Shown here: positions 20,586-31,400 of the stretch, piece after piece
Numbering within the stretch: position 1 is the stretch's first letter
Layout: each line of letters opens with the position of its first letter
NCBI GenBank assembly: GCA_013407085.1
Contig: JACCGJ010000305.1
Location: 91,164-155,163 of the forward strand
Source: Atriophallophorus winterbourni
Taxonomy: Eukaryota > Platyhelminthes > Trematoda > Plagiorchiida > Microphallidae
Length of the DNA stretch: 64,000 nucleotides
Direction: 5' to 3'
The notes under the pieces: model-generated
Told to the model about the DNA's origin: nothing
What the model saw: the letters and a program-made list of their open reading frames with translations, nothing else
Database searches by the model: none
Translations under genes and position numbers: made by a program

Positions 20586-21587
20586 TTATGCAGATTCAAG
20601 TGGGGTTGTTTTGTTGAACTCGTCCGTGAAGGCTTTTGCGAATCTCGCATTTAGATTAGGTTCGCACATTCGAGTGACGTCTATCCTAGGCTTAGCAGAC
20701 AATTTGGTGCGGTGAAATCTCGTGTGGGGGAGCTTCAGTTTTGCACAGACCAGTGAATGATCAGTGTCGCAGTCTGCGCTTTGATATGATCTAGTGAGGA
20801 GCACTCTTCCTATATTAGTACGCTTAACAAGAATAAGATCAAGCTGATGCCAATGCTTAGCGCGAGGATGCTTCCAAGAGACTTTATGCTGTGGTTTTGT
20901 TTGAAAGAAGGTGTTACTGACACAAAGATTGAACTGTGTGCACAATTCTAAAAGGCGTTGCCCATTTTCATTGGTTTTACCTACGCCGAACCTTCCGAGA
21001 CAGTTTTGCCAAGACTCGTAATCTGCACTAACTCTGGCATTAAAATCACCCAATACCACTACACAGTTTTTCTGTGGCACGTTTTCCAGGACGGCTGTGA
21101 GGTTATGATAAAAAGCGTCTTTTTCAGCAGGCGTTGCAGAGAGTGTCGGTGCATAAACGTTGACCAACGTAATGGTACCAGTAATGCACCTCAGATTTAG
21201 AGTCCAAATCCGTTCGCTCCCGCTGCTGCTGGGTTCTGTTGCTTTTAATATGTCGTTTCGCACGGCAAACCCAACTCCATGCAGTCGAGGCTCATCGGAA
21301 CCTCTTCCTTTCCAAAAGAATGTGTAATCACTTTCTTTTAGCTTACCAGTGTCTGGTAAACGCGTCTCTTGTATGGCAGCCACGTCGACATTCAGCCTCT
21401 TTAGCTCGTTGTTAATCACGGCGGACTTTCTAACGCCTCTGATATTCGAGACGTCGTCATGAAATCCTGGAAGCATGGACCGTACGTTCCAGGTTCCAAG
21501 TTTCAGAACTGACATTTGTTGTTTGGTATTTCGATTCGCTGGTGCGGAAAAATACAGTCTGCTTGTCGGTTGATTCCTAATCCCCAT
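20586..21587 (-). CDS. APE-type endonuclease domain of the RTE-like LINE
   Basis: 333 codons. Motifs of exonuclease-endonuclease-phosphatase enzymes are present: LGTWNVRSML (30-39), AAIQETRLPD (70-79, catalytic E), GVGFAVRND, LVNVYAPT, VVLGDFNARV (catalytic D and N, about 175-184) and CDTDHSLV (catalytic D/H, about 280-287). It nicks target DNA for target-primed reverse transcription. The frame ends in a stop just after SRFAK-type residues; RT continues in another frame after about 490 bases. Confidence 0.9.
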   Translation of the reverse strand: MGIRNQPTSRLYFSAPANRNTKQQMSVLKLGTWNVRSMLPGFHDDVSNIRGVRKSAVINNELKRLNVDVAAIQETRLPDTGKLKESDYTFFWKGRGSDEPRLHGVGFAVRNDILKATEPSSSGSERIWTLNLRCITGTITLVNVYAPTLSATPAEKDAFYHNLTAVLENVPQKNCVVVLGDFNARVSADYESWQNCLGRFGVGKTNENGQRLLELCTQFNLCVSNTFFQTKPQHKVSWKHPRAKHWHQLDLILVKRTNIGRVLLTRSYQSADCDTDHSLVCAKLKLPHTRFHRTKLSAKPRIDVTRMCEPNLNARFAKAFTDEFNKTTPLESA

Positions 21588-22330
21588 GCACCCAATGAGG
21601 ATAGCAGACCGTGGCGAGACGGCACCTTATTGACTGGGGGCTGCCCAGCTTGAGGCGGGCTGTAGCCGTCCAATGAGACCTGGAAGTCTCTCCCACCGTC
21701 GAAAGCAGCCCCAGGCGCTTAGCTCTACGCCAGTCGAGCCATAGCTTTTAACCGGTATCTGCTGCTTCCCGTGTTATTTTCCGTAGAAGCGGCATGGAGT
21801 GTCCTCTCCATTTGTGCGTTGTGATGTACGCCAGGGCAGTTCAATATGGAGAACTAGCTGTTGCCCATGCAGCAAGTGCTCCCGCTCCACGGCACCACTG
21901 GAACCAAAGGAACAGCTAGGCTGATACGTTTGGACAACGATGCCGTCGCAGGAGCTGGCAGGACGAAGTTGAATAAACTTCGGACTGCCTAACGGGACTC
22001 CGGCTCCGGATTTTTCCTCGAGGTTGACTCCTGAATCCTTTTCCATGAATGGATGTAGCCACAAGGCAGTGGAGGTTTGATATAAGGGTTTTCCTTCCCC
22101 TAGGTGGGCCGCCTTCATGGACTAACGAGCTCCACCTGCCCGAAGCCTGCTGGTTTTGAGGCGCCAGTCAGCCGCCTTCGCCCTCTCTCCTGTCAGTAGA
22201 AGCAGTTCCGCCGGGTCACACAGGACCACGCGTGCAGGCCAGGAGCTGGACTTGGTTGTCAGAGGCTATATGAGACGCAGGCCATTGGAGCATTTTTGGA
22301 ATTGGGAGCTTATCCCCAAAACCACCCCGG
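21588..22330 (-). repeat. 5' UTR of the RTE-like LINE (shared module)
   Basis: Non-coding, GC-richer leader. Its first half (about 22330-21820) reappears on the plus strand at 55979-56494. A more diverged relative starts the internally deleted elements at 50850, 55125 and 60545. Typical phrases are GGAGCTCGTTAG and CTGCCTTGTGG. Confidence 0.8.
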
Positions 22331-23337
22331 CCGTGACAACCTTGGAACATACCCTATACTTTAACATCAAATCAAAGCAAATGAACCGTATGACGTTTTT
22401 GATAATGTAAGCAAGGACTCACCGTTAAATGTTTCAAGCTGAAACGCGCGAGTTTGAAGATGCAGCAGACTGGCACAAAGCAACTATAAACGTTGAAACG
22501 ATTCATGTCTGATCAATTTCCCCATTCTTGAATTCTCATGCAATTCTGAAGTAATCTTGGTTAGTGTTACGAACAAGTAATCTGATAATTATCAAACGAA
22601 TCTTCGTATTTTAACGAGCACCATGAATGCTAAAAGTATATCAAATACTAAGAAAAATATAAAGTCTTCATGTTAACTGAATGGGCGAAAAGACATCAGG
22701 AACACCCTATACTTTAACATTAAATCAAAGCAAATAAACCGTATGACGTTTTTGATAACTCACCAGCCCAGGCCTAGACAGATACGAGAAAGGAAATATA
22801 AATGGTAGCGTGACTCCAGCGTGATTCAGCATGCAGCTCACTACCGATGGCCAATCCATTTCTCGGCTGTAAGCTATCCGCAGTTTGCACAATGTACATA
22901 ATGAGAGCAGAGTGGCTACGGTAGAGGTGTGAGAGGATCAACGAATGTTTTCCATGGAAATGTAGATCGTGAAGCCAAACCAAAGCCAATACAGAGGGTA
23001 ACAAATAGCTTTCAACCGTTTTAAAGCAACAGGTTCTTGGTCACACAGTTCATGTCAGCTATCCGCTAAGCGTTTCACTGTCTTCGAATAGCGCTTGTCG
23101 GATGAAATGTGTGAAGATCTACTGTCCTCGGGGACACAGCGGAACAGGTAAAAGCATAATAAGTTTACAAAATGATATGGTTAAAACTAAACAAAATATT
23201 GTAGATTCGATAAATCACGAGGGTATTTATTCATAGATTTAATTCATAGATTATATAAGTAAAAAGCTATGCTTTACAAGAACCACAAAAATGTACATCC
23301 GGTCGGATGGTAAAAATATCAAAATATTGTTAGATTA
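22331..23337. other. Stretch without genes; short direct repeat and SINE fragment
   Basis: No coding region recognised. A direct repeat of about 60 bases (CCCTATACTTTAACAT... with CCGTATGACGTTTTTGATAA) occurs at about 22346-22408 and 22700-22760. A fragment of the window's common SINE lies at 22767-22866. Confidence 0.6.
22767..22866 (-). mobile_element. SINE-1 internal fragment
   Basis: About 100 bases matching the middle of the SINE described at 32442-32686 (GCCCAGGCCTAGACAGATA to ACCGATGGCCAATC). Orientation follows the tail inference given there. Both ends are missing. Confidence 0.7.
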
Positions 23338-23668
23338 TTGTCAAACGTGAAAAACATACTTGTCCATGTATATCTAGTGATTTCTTGAAAACATCAACGG
23401 TTCCAGATTTTACCACTTGAGTAGGTTAGCTATTCCACAATTGCACACTGCGAACGGAAAATGATCTTTGCGGCAGTTCAACCTGCTATGCTGTTGGTAA
23501 ACGTTTTCGATTGGTGACCTCGCAGACGTGTGTTATGGGAAATATGAAACAAACGACCGCAGGGATTATTTGTTTGATTAAGCACTGTCCAAATGAATAT
23601 TAGTGCTCCTCGTTTCCGTCTGTATTGAGCCGAATGCAAATTCAATAACTTAAGTCTCATTTCGTATG
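23338..23668 (-). mobile_element. CR1/Jockey-type LINE C-terminal fragment
   Basis: The minus strand shows RRKRGALIF...NPCGRLFHIS and NTRLRGHQSKTF. A FRSQCAIVE-LTYSSGKIW stretch with stops follows. These match the extreme C-terminus of CR1/Jockey reverse transcriptases (RRxRGDLI, RGHxxKL, FFSxRVxxxWNxLP). Confidence 0.7.
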
Positions 23669-24197
23669 GATAATTACATAATTAGTGAAAGTCCCAACAA
23701 AGCTGTCATGCCGATATCGCGCTACTCATTCACAACGCATGCTTTGAGCTGTAGGCACCTCATCCCAGTGTGTTTGTGCTGAATCCTTAATAGGTTCATT
23801 CGCTTTGTAGGTCCCGATCTTCACCATCTTTCTAGATGTTTCTAACAATTATTCGTTGTATGGCAGTTACCGATGATGGTGAATCCGCCAACGAGTGTAT
23901 ACGTTCTTGCGTAGACACTTCATCCAAACAAGTCTGTGCTGCAATTCCTACCCATTTCGTAGCTACAGAGCACGTGTATTCAACCTACACATTAAACCCC
24001 ATCTTTAATTGCAGAAAATAGATGGCCGGTTCGAAATACAAGTAACCGTAAAAACTTTGTCTGGAAATGGTCGTATTCCAAAAGTTATACACTATGATGA
24101 GTTGAGATCAGGAAACCGCCCAAAGACTTCTGCAATAATTATAAGAATGCTCTTTACTTAGGAGGTACTGTATAAAAGTGTCGTTTTGTTCTTTTGC

Positions 24198-24420
24198 AGG
24201 CTGGTGAGAAGAGCAGAGATTCCGTCGGGTGCAGATCGTATATCACATCTACATCGTGGCCAAATGACGCCGATCGATAGAGCTACAACCCATCGCTGTG
24301 AGTACCTGAATCGGATGTTTAATGGGACTAGAAAATCTGTGGAGCACGGAAACCATCGTGTGTTTGTGATTGTCGACATCCATGGGCGACATTGGCTGAA
24401 AGAGGCCAACCAACAACGTT
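24198..24420 (+). mobile_element. RTE-like LINE 3' end, decayed
   Basis: A diverged plus-strand copy of the last codons and 3' UTR of the LINE at 18297. The GTCGACATCCATGGGCGACA phrase near 24372 corresponds to the family's CATGGTCGACATCGACCG end, with a GAGCACGGAAACCATCG stretch before it. Only the 3' end is left. Confidence 0.55.
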
Positions 24421-25590
24421 TTAACGGGAAAATGTACTCATCTAGTTTCAATACAAAACAAATATTGCAAAGTTCAAATGGGTTCGAAGTAAAATAAACA
24501 GTTGACAGAAAAACGTCCTGGCAGCATTGCAGCCGAGATTGGTAAGGTGCGTGAGAGGACGGATGTTTCGCACGCCAATTCATTCCATGGTATAACAATG
24601 CTGATAGTTGGCTCTATTAGAACACATATTTTCTTTCTATAGGGTACTGGTTATATTATATTGAACGTTCTTTCCGCGTGTTAGCTTCCTGGATGTTAAA
24701 TTTTATTGAAAACGTTGATTAAATCCGACAGCATGCTTGTAATGATCGTTATATCCTCGTTGGCTTTTGGCTGAGCCTTAGGGACAATCTTTCATGTCTG
24801 AATAAGATGGAAACAATTCGATCAGACCGTGGCTACCACAAGCTCAGTTTACTAAAGATAATGTTTTCGGTTTCAAAGATACTTGAGAGTTTTGGGTACC
24901 GCAGCGCAACAAGAAATCACACTCGTGACAACGGTTGACTGGACACGAGCATTAAACAAAACTAAATACACACAAAAACCAAGACTTGGAGCTCACAGCC
25001 CAACATTTGGCTACAATGATTACACACCAATAACGTCTAAATATTGATTTGAAGCGCCGATTGGGTAACATTTTATGCCTATACCCTGCGATATTTAACA
25101 GACCTTTGCACTTTCGACTTCAAATCATAACACACTTGGCGTGCCAGCTCCTAACATCGACGATGAAGCCTTCGGAGTGATTTGATACCTACGTAGAAAT
25201 ATTACATACCGCACATCATCCTTCATTCGAATTCCGTGAATCACAACACGCACGCAGGCACTCAGCGACGGTAAATTCCCGACAAATTCCCCACTCCCGT
25301 ATTAACTGTCGTCGATATTTTTATTCTGTGCGTGTCTGCTGTTTCCTTTTGAGTGCCCTCCTCGAAACTATTGTCATCGTTCCCAGTGTCGAGACCTTCA
25401 TTCGAAATTTGAAGACGTATTTGACTGGTAAGTATTCAACTGGTTTGTACGTGGCATTACATGATTATTCGTTATTTCTTGTTCGTTAACAAATACTTTC
25501 TAGGCTATGATAATTGTGAAGCTATGTACTTCTTGTGACCATGAATTGTTCTTGAATATTGAATGACGAAAAATTTATGTATCATGTCAA
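24421..25590. other. Stretch without recognised features
   Basis: No gene, family repeat or strong structure was recognised. A good splice-donor-like GACTG|GTAAGTATT (plus strand, about 25426) is present but no convincing exon accompanies it. Confidence 0.4.
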
Positions 25591-26215
25591 CCTTCGTCAA
25601 CTTTATGATGACCATGGGAAGAATGTTCCTTGGGAACTGAAAACCTGGCATGGACCTTGGTGGATAAAAGACAATGGAATTTTGGTTCATCAAAACCTAA
25701 AGAACGCGGTTGACTGACATAATATTCGACAGGCCGGCAGAGTGTTAGGTATCTTTCGAAAAATATTTGAAAGATTCTCACTGATAATATCACCAAAGAT
25801 AATTAACATCTACCATCGTCCTTGGCTGATAAAAGATATTGCTCTCTTTGATAAAACATATCACAGAGAAACAAAATTAGTGATGGGTCTTCGCAATGTT
25901 CCGTACACCGAAAGATTGCGACGTCTGGGTCTTTGTAACCTAACTCAAAGGAGGATACGACGCGATATTATTCCGACTTAAAGAATTGGGTCTACCGAAG
26001 GACATCCACTAAAACGCTTGCTGTGACGTGTGTGATGGGAAAGTGACACGCGGACATGCCTTATCCCTTTACGTCCCAAGTTCCCGTATTGATTGTCGGC
26101 GCCATTTTTTCGCCGTACGTGCTATATTTCGTGGGAATTCCCTAACCCAATATGTGGTGGACTCTCCTTGCCTGGCGGCGTTTAAAGCGAAATTGGACTT
26201 ACGTATGTAAAAGAA
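25591..26215 (+). mobile_element. CR1/Jockey-type LINE C-terminal fragment
   Basis: Plus-strand pseudogene with RQAGRVLGIFRKIFERF, LFDKTYHRETKLVMGLRNVPY, ERLRRLGLCNLTQRRIRRDI, RGHALSLYVP and HFFAVRAIFRGNSLT ... FKAKLDL. This is the same C-terminal block as at 1701-2054 and 40372-40921. Stops at about 25979 and 26208 and a frameshift break it. Confidence 0.75.
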
Positions 26216-26850
26216 CATCGTTCGTTAGCCTTGCATTTGATATTTCTATTCCTTTATACGATATATTGCACTGTTCATTGTACCGAAAAGTATTAAGGTT
26301 TAGCCATAAATCCTTCGCCAATTGCTTTGCAGGTGTAAGTTGAATGACAATATGACAGAATTGACAGCAGATTAATCTATTTTTGGAGAGCTACTGCGGA
26401 TCTTCGGATCAAAAGTTGAATAGATTTGCAGTAATTATTTTCCTTTGCAATACTTCCTTAATAATTCCAAGGATAAGTTTATATACATAAATGTCTTCAT
26501 TGGAATGCATTCACTGAAATACGTAAGTCTGTATTCCCTTACAGATTTTAATTACGCGTATTTTCCACACATTCTAATATACTTTTTAGTATATTCCCGT
26601 TACCACTATGACTGTTTATTTTGCATTTTGATCGTAAACCGTCATTCCTTGATTACACTCAATGCCCATTACCCAATATGATAGCAATTGGGAAAAGGCG
26701 ACTGAATTTCAAGTTATGGAAAGTTCTTCGCGCACGAAAGCTGCTCAAAATCGGCATACATTCAACCCTATCGGAAGAAACGCTACAGTTGAACAAACTA
26801 CATCACAAGTGTTGGTTGCAAAAATTGATTTTATGCTGAGCGAACCAATC
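26216..26850. other. AT-rich stretch without recognised features
   Basis: AT-rich sequence with chance ORFs only. I see no domain or repeat family here. Confidence 0.5.
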
Positions 26851-26854
26851 GTGA

Positions 26855-27060
26855 AAATTGAACATTCAAGAATTTATGGTTTGAAAAACTTATAGCTGTA
26901 CAAAACCATAGGATATTGGTATAAGGACAAGAATCTAAAAATAAGACTAGTAATATCGACCGGTTTGGGTGTTCAAAAAATATCATGTGTTGTCTCGGTA
27001 TGATGGAAATATATTCGTTAGGATAATTATATCGTGTGAAGTTGCTTGCTAAAGTTACAT
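26855..27060 (-). mobile_element. CR1/Jockey-type LINE 3' UTR copy
   Basis: Matches the non-coding 3' ends near 1390-1560 and 40190-40380, with shared phrases such as CTGTACAAAACCATAGGATAT and TCTCGGTATGATGGAAA. The ATTCAAGAATTTATGG end near 26862 is the 3' terminus, so the element lies on the minus strand. Confidence 0.7.
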
Positions 27061-27454
27061 AAATGGATTCTGGTCATGGCTTTAACTCAATCCAGATGAG
27101 TGCGGGCACATTGGATTAAACATGTTGCTCGTACTAGACTTACCCAGCAGTGGCATACAAGCGCAACTTGTTTGCATAAAAATCATTTCACGTGCAGGTT
27201 TTTTCCTATTGAAACAATTTTAAATCGCTTCGAACGACTAATTTATATTATTTCTACGTACTTTCTCTTTTCACAGCACCAGGATTCCCAAATGTTAATC
27301 TGTACGCAACACGTGGTCAAAACACCTTATAATATCCACCTTATCGACTTCTATTGTATCCCTTTGCAATTGATGTTATTTGCCAAAAGCAGGCTGTTAT
27401 TATTCGTATGATGTTGAAAATTGTCTCGTTAACATGATTTGTAAAATGCTATGT

Positions 27455-27700
27455 TTCCTGTGTGCAAGCGGGGGAGGAGCAGATACAGCTCTTGGCTGCT
27501 GAACGCAGATCACGCCGCCGGCGTGCAACTGACGCAATACAACCGAGTTCTGACTTTCTTTGCCAGCGCTGCGGGAGAGATTGTTCCTCCCGAATCGAAC
27601 TGTTTAGTCATTCCAAAAGCTGCAAAACTTGAACATTCACGCGATTGTGATTTACATTCATGGTCGACATCGACCGAAGGAGGCCAACAATATGTTTCCT
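27455..27700 (+). mobile_element. RTE-like LINE 3' end
   Basis: 5'-truncated plus-strand copy. It encodes the basic [23 protein letters not shown] tail and the CQRCGRDC...HSKSC finger seen at the C-terminus of the LINE at 18347, then the 3' UTR ending CATGGTCGACATCGACCG (27658-27675) and AAGGAGGCCAACAATATG. A TTG microsatellite follows at about 27772-27792. Confidence 0.8.
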
Positions 27701-27819
27701 GTCATACTCATGTACGAATTATTAAGCATTAGCCCAGCCCCCGATTTTCTAATATGGCCGATTAAATATCTTTGTTGTTGTTGTTGTTGTTATTTTTCGC
27801 TATCATTCTCTTCTTTTAA

Positions 27820-28040
27820 CCCTTTGTCTACTGACGGTAACTTTAGTTACCACCTCAAACAAGCAGTTGATTGCTCAGTAGCTCCCGTCGGTACCATCAG
27901 TCAACATCGGAGTGCACTTGTCAGGCGGCGTCTAGAATCTGATCCATAAAAATTAATCATGTGTTTTATTTATGCCATAATTGATCAGAATAACATAAAA
28001 ATATCATAAAATACGTAAATCAATTACCGTAGACAAAGGG
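27820..28040. mobile_element. piggyBac-type MITE with TTAA duplication
   Basis: A 221-base element has inverted ends CCCTTTGTCTAC (27820-27831) and GTAGACAAAGGG (28029-28040), followed inward by CGGTAA/TTACC. TTAA lies at both sides (27816-27819 and 28041-28044), the target site of piggyBac transposases. The interior is AT-rich and non-coding, so it depends on a transposase elsewhere. Confidence 0.85.
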
Positions 28041-28302
28041 TTAAACTATTCTACAATCAGAGCCACTTGCATTTGGCCGGAACAACACAAATTATGCTTC
28101 CCAGCGCTTCCACTACGAATACCTCGAAGTTGTAATAAGGCGTTTTCACCACACAATATTTCCACCACCATACGAGAAAAAGCCTTGGTTAAACGCGAAT
28201 AAAAGATGTGTAAATACATGAACTTCAAATGTTCCGATTGATGAATTTCGAGATGGTCAACGATGATGTTTGATGATGGTATTCTCCGCATCCTGAATTC
28301 TG

Positions 28303-28437
28303 TCAGATGAGACAACGGATCAACACAATTACAACTATCCCTACTCCAACGAGGACGGCACCGAAGAACAGAAGAAGCTTGGCGTTACGTCTGAAAGGTC
28401 TGGATGCAAGCTGGTTGGTCTTGGCGAATTGTTTTGC
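28303..28437 (-). CDS. Terminal exon of SNARE-like tail-anchored protein
   Basis: A minus-strand acceptor (TTCAATTTCAG) at 28438-28448 opens a 45-codon exon ending in TGA at 28303. It encodes AKQFAKTNQLASRPFRRNAK followed by a hydrophobic stretch of about 20 residues (LLLFFGAVLVGVGIVVIVLI) and only RCL-I after it. A basic flank plus a single C-terminal membrane span is the layout of tail-anchored v-SNAREs. The exon is phase 0 and joins the exon at 41444-41759, which also ends in phase 0. The membrane anchor is clear; the gene name is not known. Confidence 0.65.
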   Translation of the reverse strand, partial: AKQFAKTNQLASRPFRRNAKLLLFFGAVLVGVGIVVIVLIRCLI

Positions 28438-31400
28438 CTGAAATTGAATGAAACAAATTGTAATGGATTACGAATAATTATGGACTCGGTCTCGAATATT
28501 TTCAAATACCTTGTAATGGATTACATTAAGAGACAACCTGGAATTAATCTTTCTGGAGAACTATGTGAGCAGCACGAAAAAATCGATTAAACGTAAAAGC
28601 TTGCAGCTGAGAAATTGGAATACGTTGTTGCAAACAATTGGAGTTCAGAAACGGAGCATCTGGATTCGGAACCTCTTTATCAATTAAATAGTTTGACAAC
28701 AGTGGTGCGAACAGCGATAAATGGGTGGCCGGTCACTTAATAGCCAGACATTTAATCAACCGACATTTAATCACCAAGTCACTTCATCCCCGTCAAATAA
28801 TCTTCAGCCACTTAATCCTCAGGGAAGGCATTTAAGAAAAGATTTAATATAAGAAGTTATTTACATGTGTGCAATGACTCTTGAATATGGTACGGGTAGC
28901 AAAGGTCGAAGGACATTAATTTACATTGGAAACGAGTTTCGGCTCGAAAAGCAATCAAATAATGGCAATATTAATTGAAGATGTAGTAAGTTTGTCACAC
29001 ACAAGTGCAGAGCGATGATTTACGCCTCATGATTAGATGCCTACCAGCGTTGGCTGCCGTTGAATAATGTAGTCGACACATTTGAGATCTATGCCTCAAA
29101 GTGAGAGATGAATGAACTGTTATCTTATTTTGGACATACCTTGTTAGAGGTCAACGAATTAGAGGTAGAAGAGAAAACTTTGCACCAGCTATATTTCCAC
29201 CTGAAACCTGGAATAAGTATGAAGACGCAAATAGTGGTGTTGCCCGAATGAATAATGCTGTAGATCGCTGGCATCATGCATTACAGTCAATCTTTTCTTG
29301 CCAACATCCCACCATATGGACATTTCTTAACGGTTTGCAAAAGGATTGCCGATAGCAAGTGCTGGGGTTCATATCAAACAGAAGAAGTATGCTGAGATAT
29401 GCGCCAGGACATCTCGAGCAATTCAGCGATACTCAACTACGGAAAGATTGATGTTTTTAAAATCAATTGAATATCTCTCCTGCTAAATAAATTCATTTGA
29501 ACGTATTCTGCATTTATCAGAAGTTATCAAACTGGGGATTAAATAACTGAAGATCAATTGACTGGGAATGAAGTGACTTGGTGATTAAATGTCGGGTGAT
29601 TAAATGTCTGGGGATTAAGTGTCAGTAAACCAAGGAATGACACTGCTGGCCAAAGTTTGCTTGGACTAATACACAAACATAGTTGTAGACTGATTTGAAA
29701 GAAATACAGCCGCAGTGTTACGCTGATAACTGAAAATCCATCACGTAGAACCGCTCATTTTGAAAGAATATAAAAAACCTTTTCCTGGTGTCTGTATGTT
29801 GGTAGTACAAATCTCTGGCGAGCTCCTGTGGGTCGCATCAGAGTGAGCTGTGAGGAATTGTCGGTAGGTGGTAAGTTCCAAGAAGAGGACTGTCACGATT
29901 TATTCAGTAACATAAAGCGCATGCTGTCTGCGAAATATCTCTTTTTCTCTCTTGCTACATGTCAGAAAACATTTTCCTGCAATTGTTGTATCAATGTTTG
30001 AGTGTCAGTAAGGAAGATAAGAGTGTGTTCTCTTAGAAAAGTCCGCAATGACAGTAAAGATGCGATAAACTTTCAGAAGGATAAGACAGCGACAAATTTG
30101 TTTGAATTGTCTACAGACCCACAATCGACAATGGCTTGGCGTGAACAGTCAACATTTCATTGTGGCGATGGACCTTTGAAATGTTATGTATTTATATCCG
30201 AGCTTCGGAAGCATACTGCAAAAATGGTATACACTACTAAATGTTTTACTACATGGCAGTGAAATCTGGAATATGCACTGGAGATAGAAGCTGAATGGTT
30301 TACATTTACGTCGCAGCTTGGATATATCGTGAACTCCGCCAAGGACGGTCCCAAGCCCGTCTGAGAAAGGAGGAGGGTTGGGCTTAGGGCTAGCAACCCT
30401 ATCCCGTAAAACCTACATTGCTACGGAAACGATGACAACAGATCCGTGGTTCGGTCATGTCTGCAGGATGGATCCCAGTTCGCATACGAAGGTAGCCATG
30501 CACTGGCATCCGCAAGGTAAACGAAAAAGGGGACGGCCCAAGGAAACTTGGCGCAGAACTTTGGAACGCGAAATACATGCACAAGGATTCACGGTGCAGA
30601 CGGCAACGGAAGCAGAGCAGCGAAGACCGGAAAACCACTAGCGNNNNNNNNNNNNNNNNNNNNNNNNNNNNNNNNNNNNNNNNNNNNNNNNNNNNNNNNN
30701 NNNNNNNNNNNNNNNNNNNNNNNNNNNNNNNNNNNNNNNNNNNNNNNNNNNNNNNNNNNNNNNNNNNNNNNNNNNNNNNNNNNNNNNNNNNNNNNNNNNN
30801 NNNNNNNNNNNNNNNNNNNNNNNNNNNNNNNNNNNNNNNNNNNNNNNNNNNNNNNNNNNNNNNNNNNNNNNNNNNNNNNNNNNNNNNNNNNNNNNNNNNN
30901 NNNNNNNNNNNNNNNNNNNNNNNNNNNNNNNNNNNNNNNNNNNNNNNNNNNNNNNNNNNNNNNNNNNNNNNNNNNNNNNNNNNNNNNNNNNNNNNNNNNN
31001 NNNNNNNNNNNNNNNNNNNNNNNNNNNNNNNNNNNNNNNNNNNNNNNNNNNNNNNNNNNNNNNNNNNNNNNNNNNNNNNNNNNNNNNNNNNNNNNNNNNN
31101 NNNNNNNNNNNNNNNNNNNNNNNNNNNNNNNNNNNNNNNNNNNNNNNNNNNNNNNNNNNNNNNNNNNNNNNNNNNNNNNNNNNNNNNNNNNNNNNNNNNN
31201 NNNNNNNNNNNNNNNNNNNNNNNNNNNNNNNNNNNNNNNNNNNNNNNNNNNNNNNNNNNNNNNNNNNNNNNNNNNNNNNNNNNNNNNNNNNNNNNNNNNN
31301 NNNNNNNNNNNNNNNNNNNNNNNNNNNNNNNNNNNNNNNNNNNNNNNNNNNNNNNNNNNNNNNNNNNNNNNNNNNNNNNNNNNNNNNNNNNNNNNNNNNN

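Larger units (their letters stand above)
18297..22330 (-). mobile_element. RTE-like non-LTR retrotransposon, nearly full length
   Basis: Minus-strand LINE inserted in the BEL element. Order from its 5' end: 5' UTR (22330-21588), APE endonuclease (21587-20586), linker with frameshifts (20585-20099), RT with C-terminal finger (20098-18347), 3' UTR (18346-18297). The 3' UTR carries a CATGGTCGACATCGACCG phrase that recurs at 24198, 27455, 42370 and 59130, marking other 3' ends of the family. The 5' UTR is copied almost exactly at 55979-56494. It is the best preserved LINE in the window. RTE assignment rests on overall resemblance. Confidence 0.88.

Noticed and set aside
21774..22118. ORF in the LINE 5' UTR (also 56190-56507)
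   Set aside because: Repeated because the UTR is repeated. The frame carries no recognisable domain and is not kept in the relatives at 50850 and 55125.
23095..23140. CGGATGA followed by a stem-like segment
   Set aside because: No GAAA box or cleavage triplet at the right spacing.
25305..25440. Possible exon with a GTAAGT donor
   Set aside because: Stops occur in every plus-strand frame within a short distance and no partner exon was recognised.
26445..26681. ORF rich in aromatic residues as a membrane protein
   Set aside because: It lies in AT-rich sequence, where hydrophobic chance ORFs are expected; no conserved motif.
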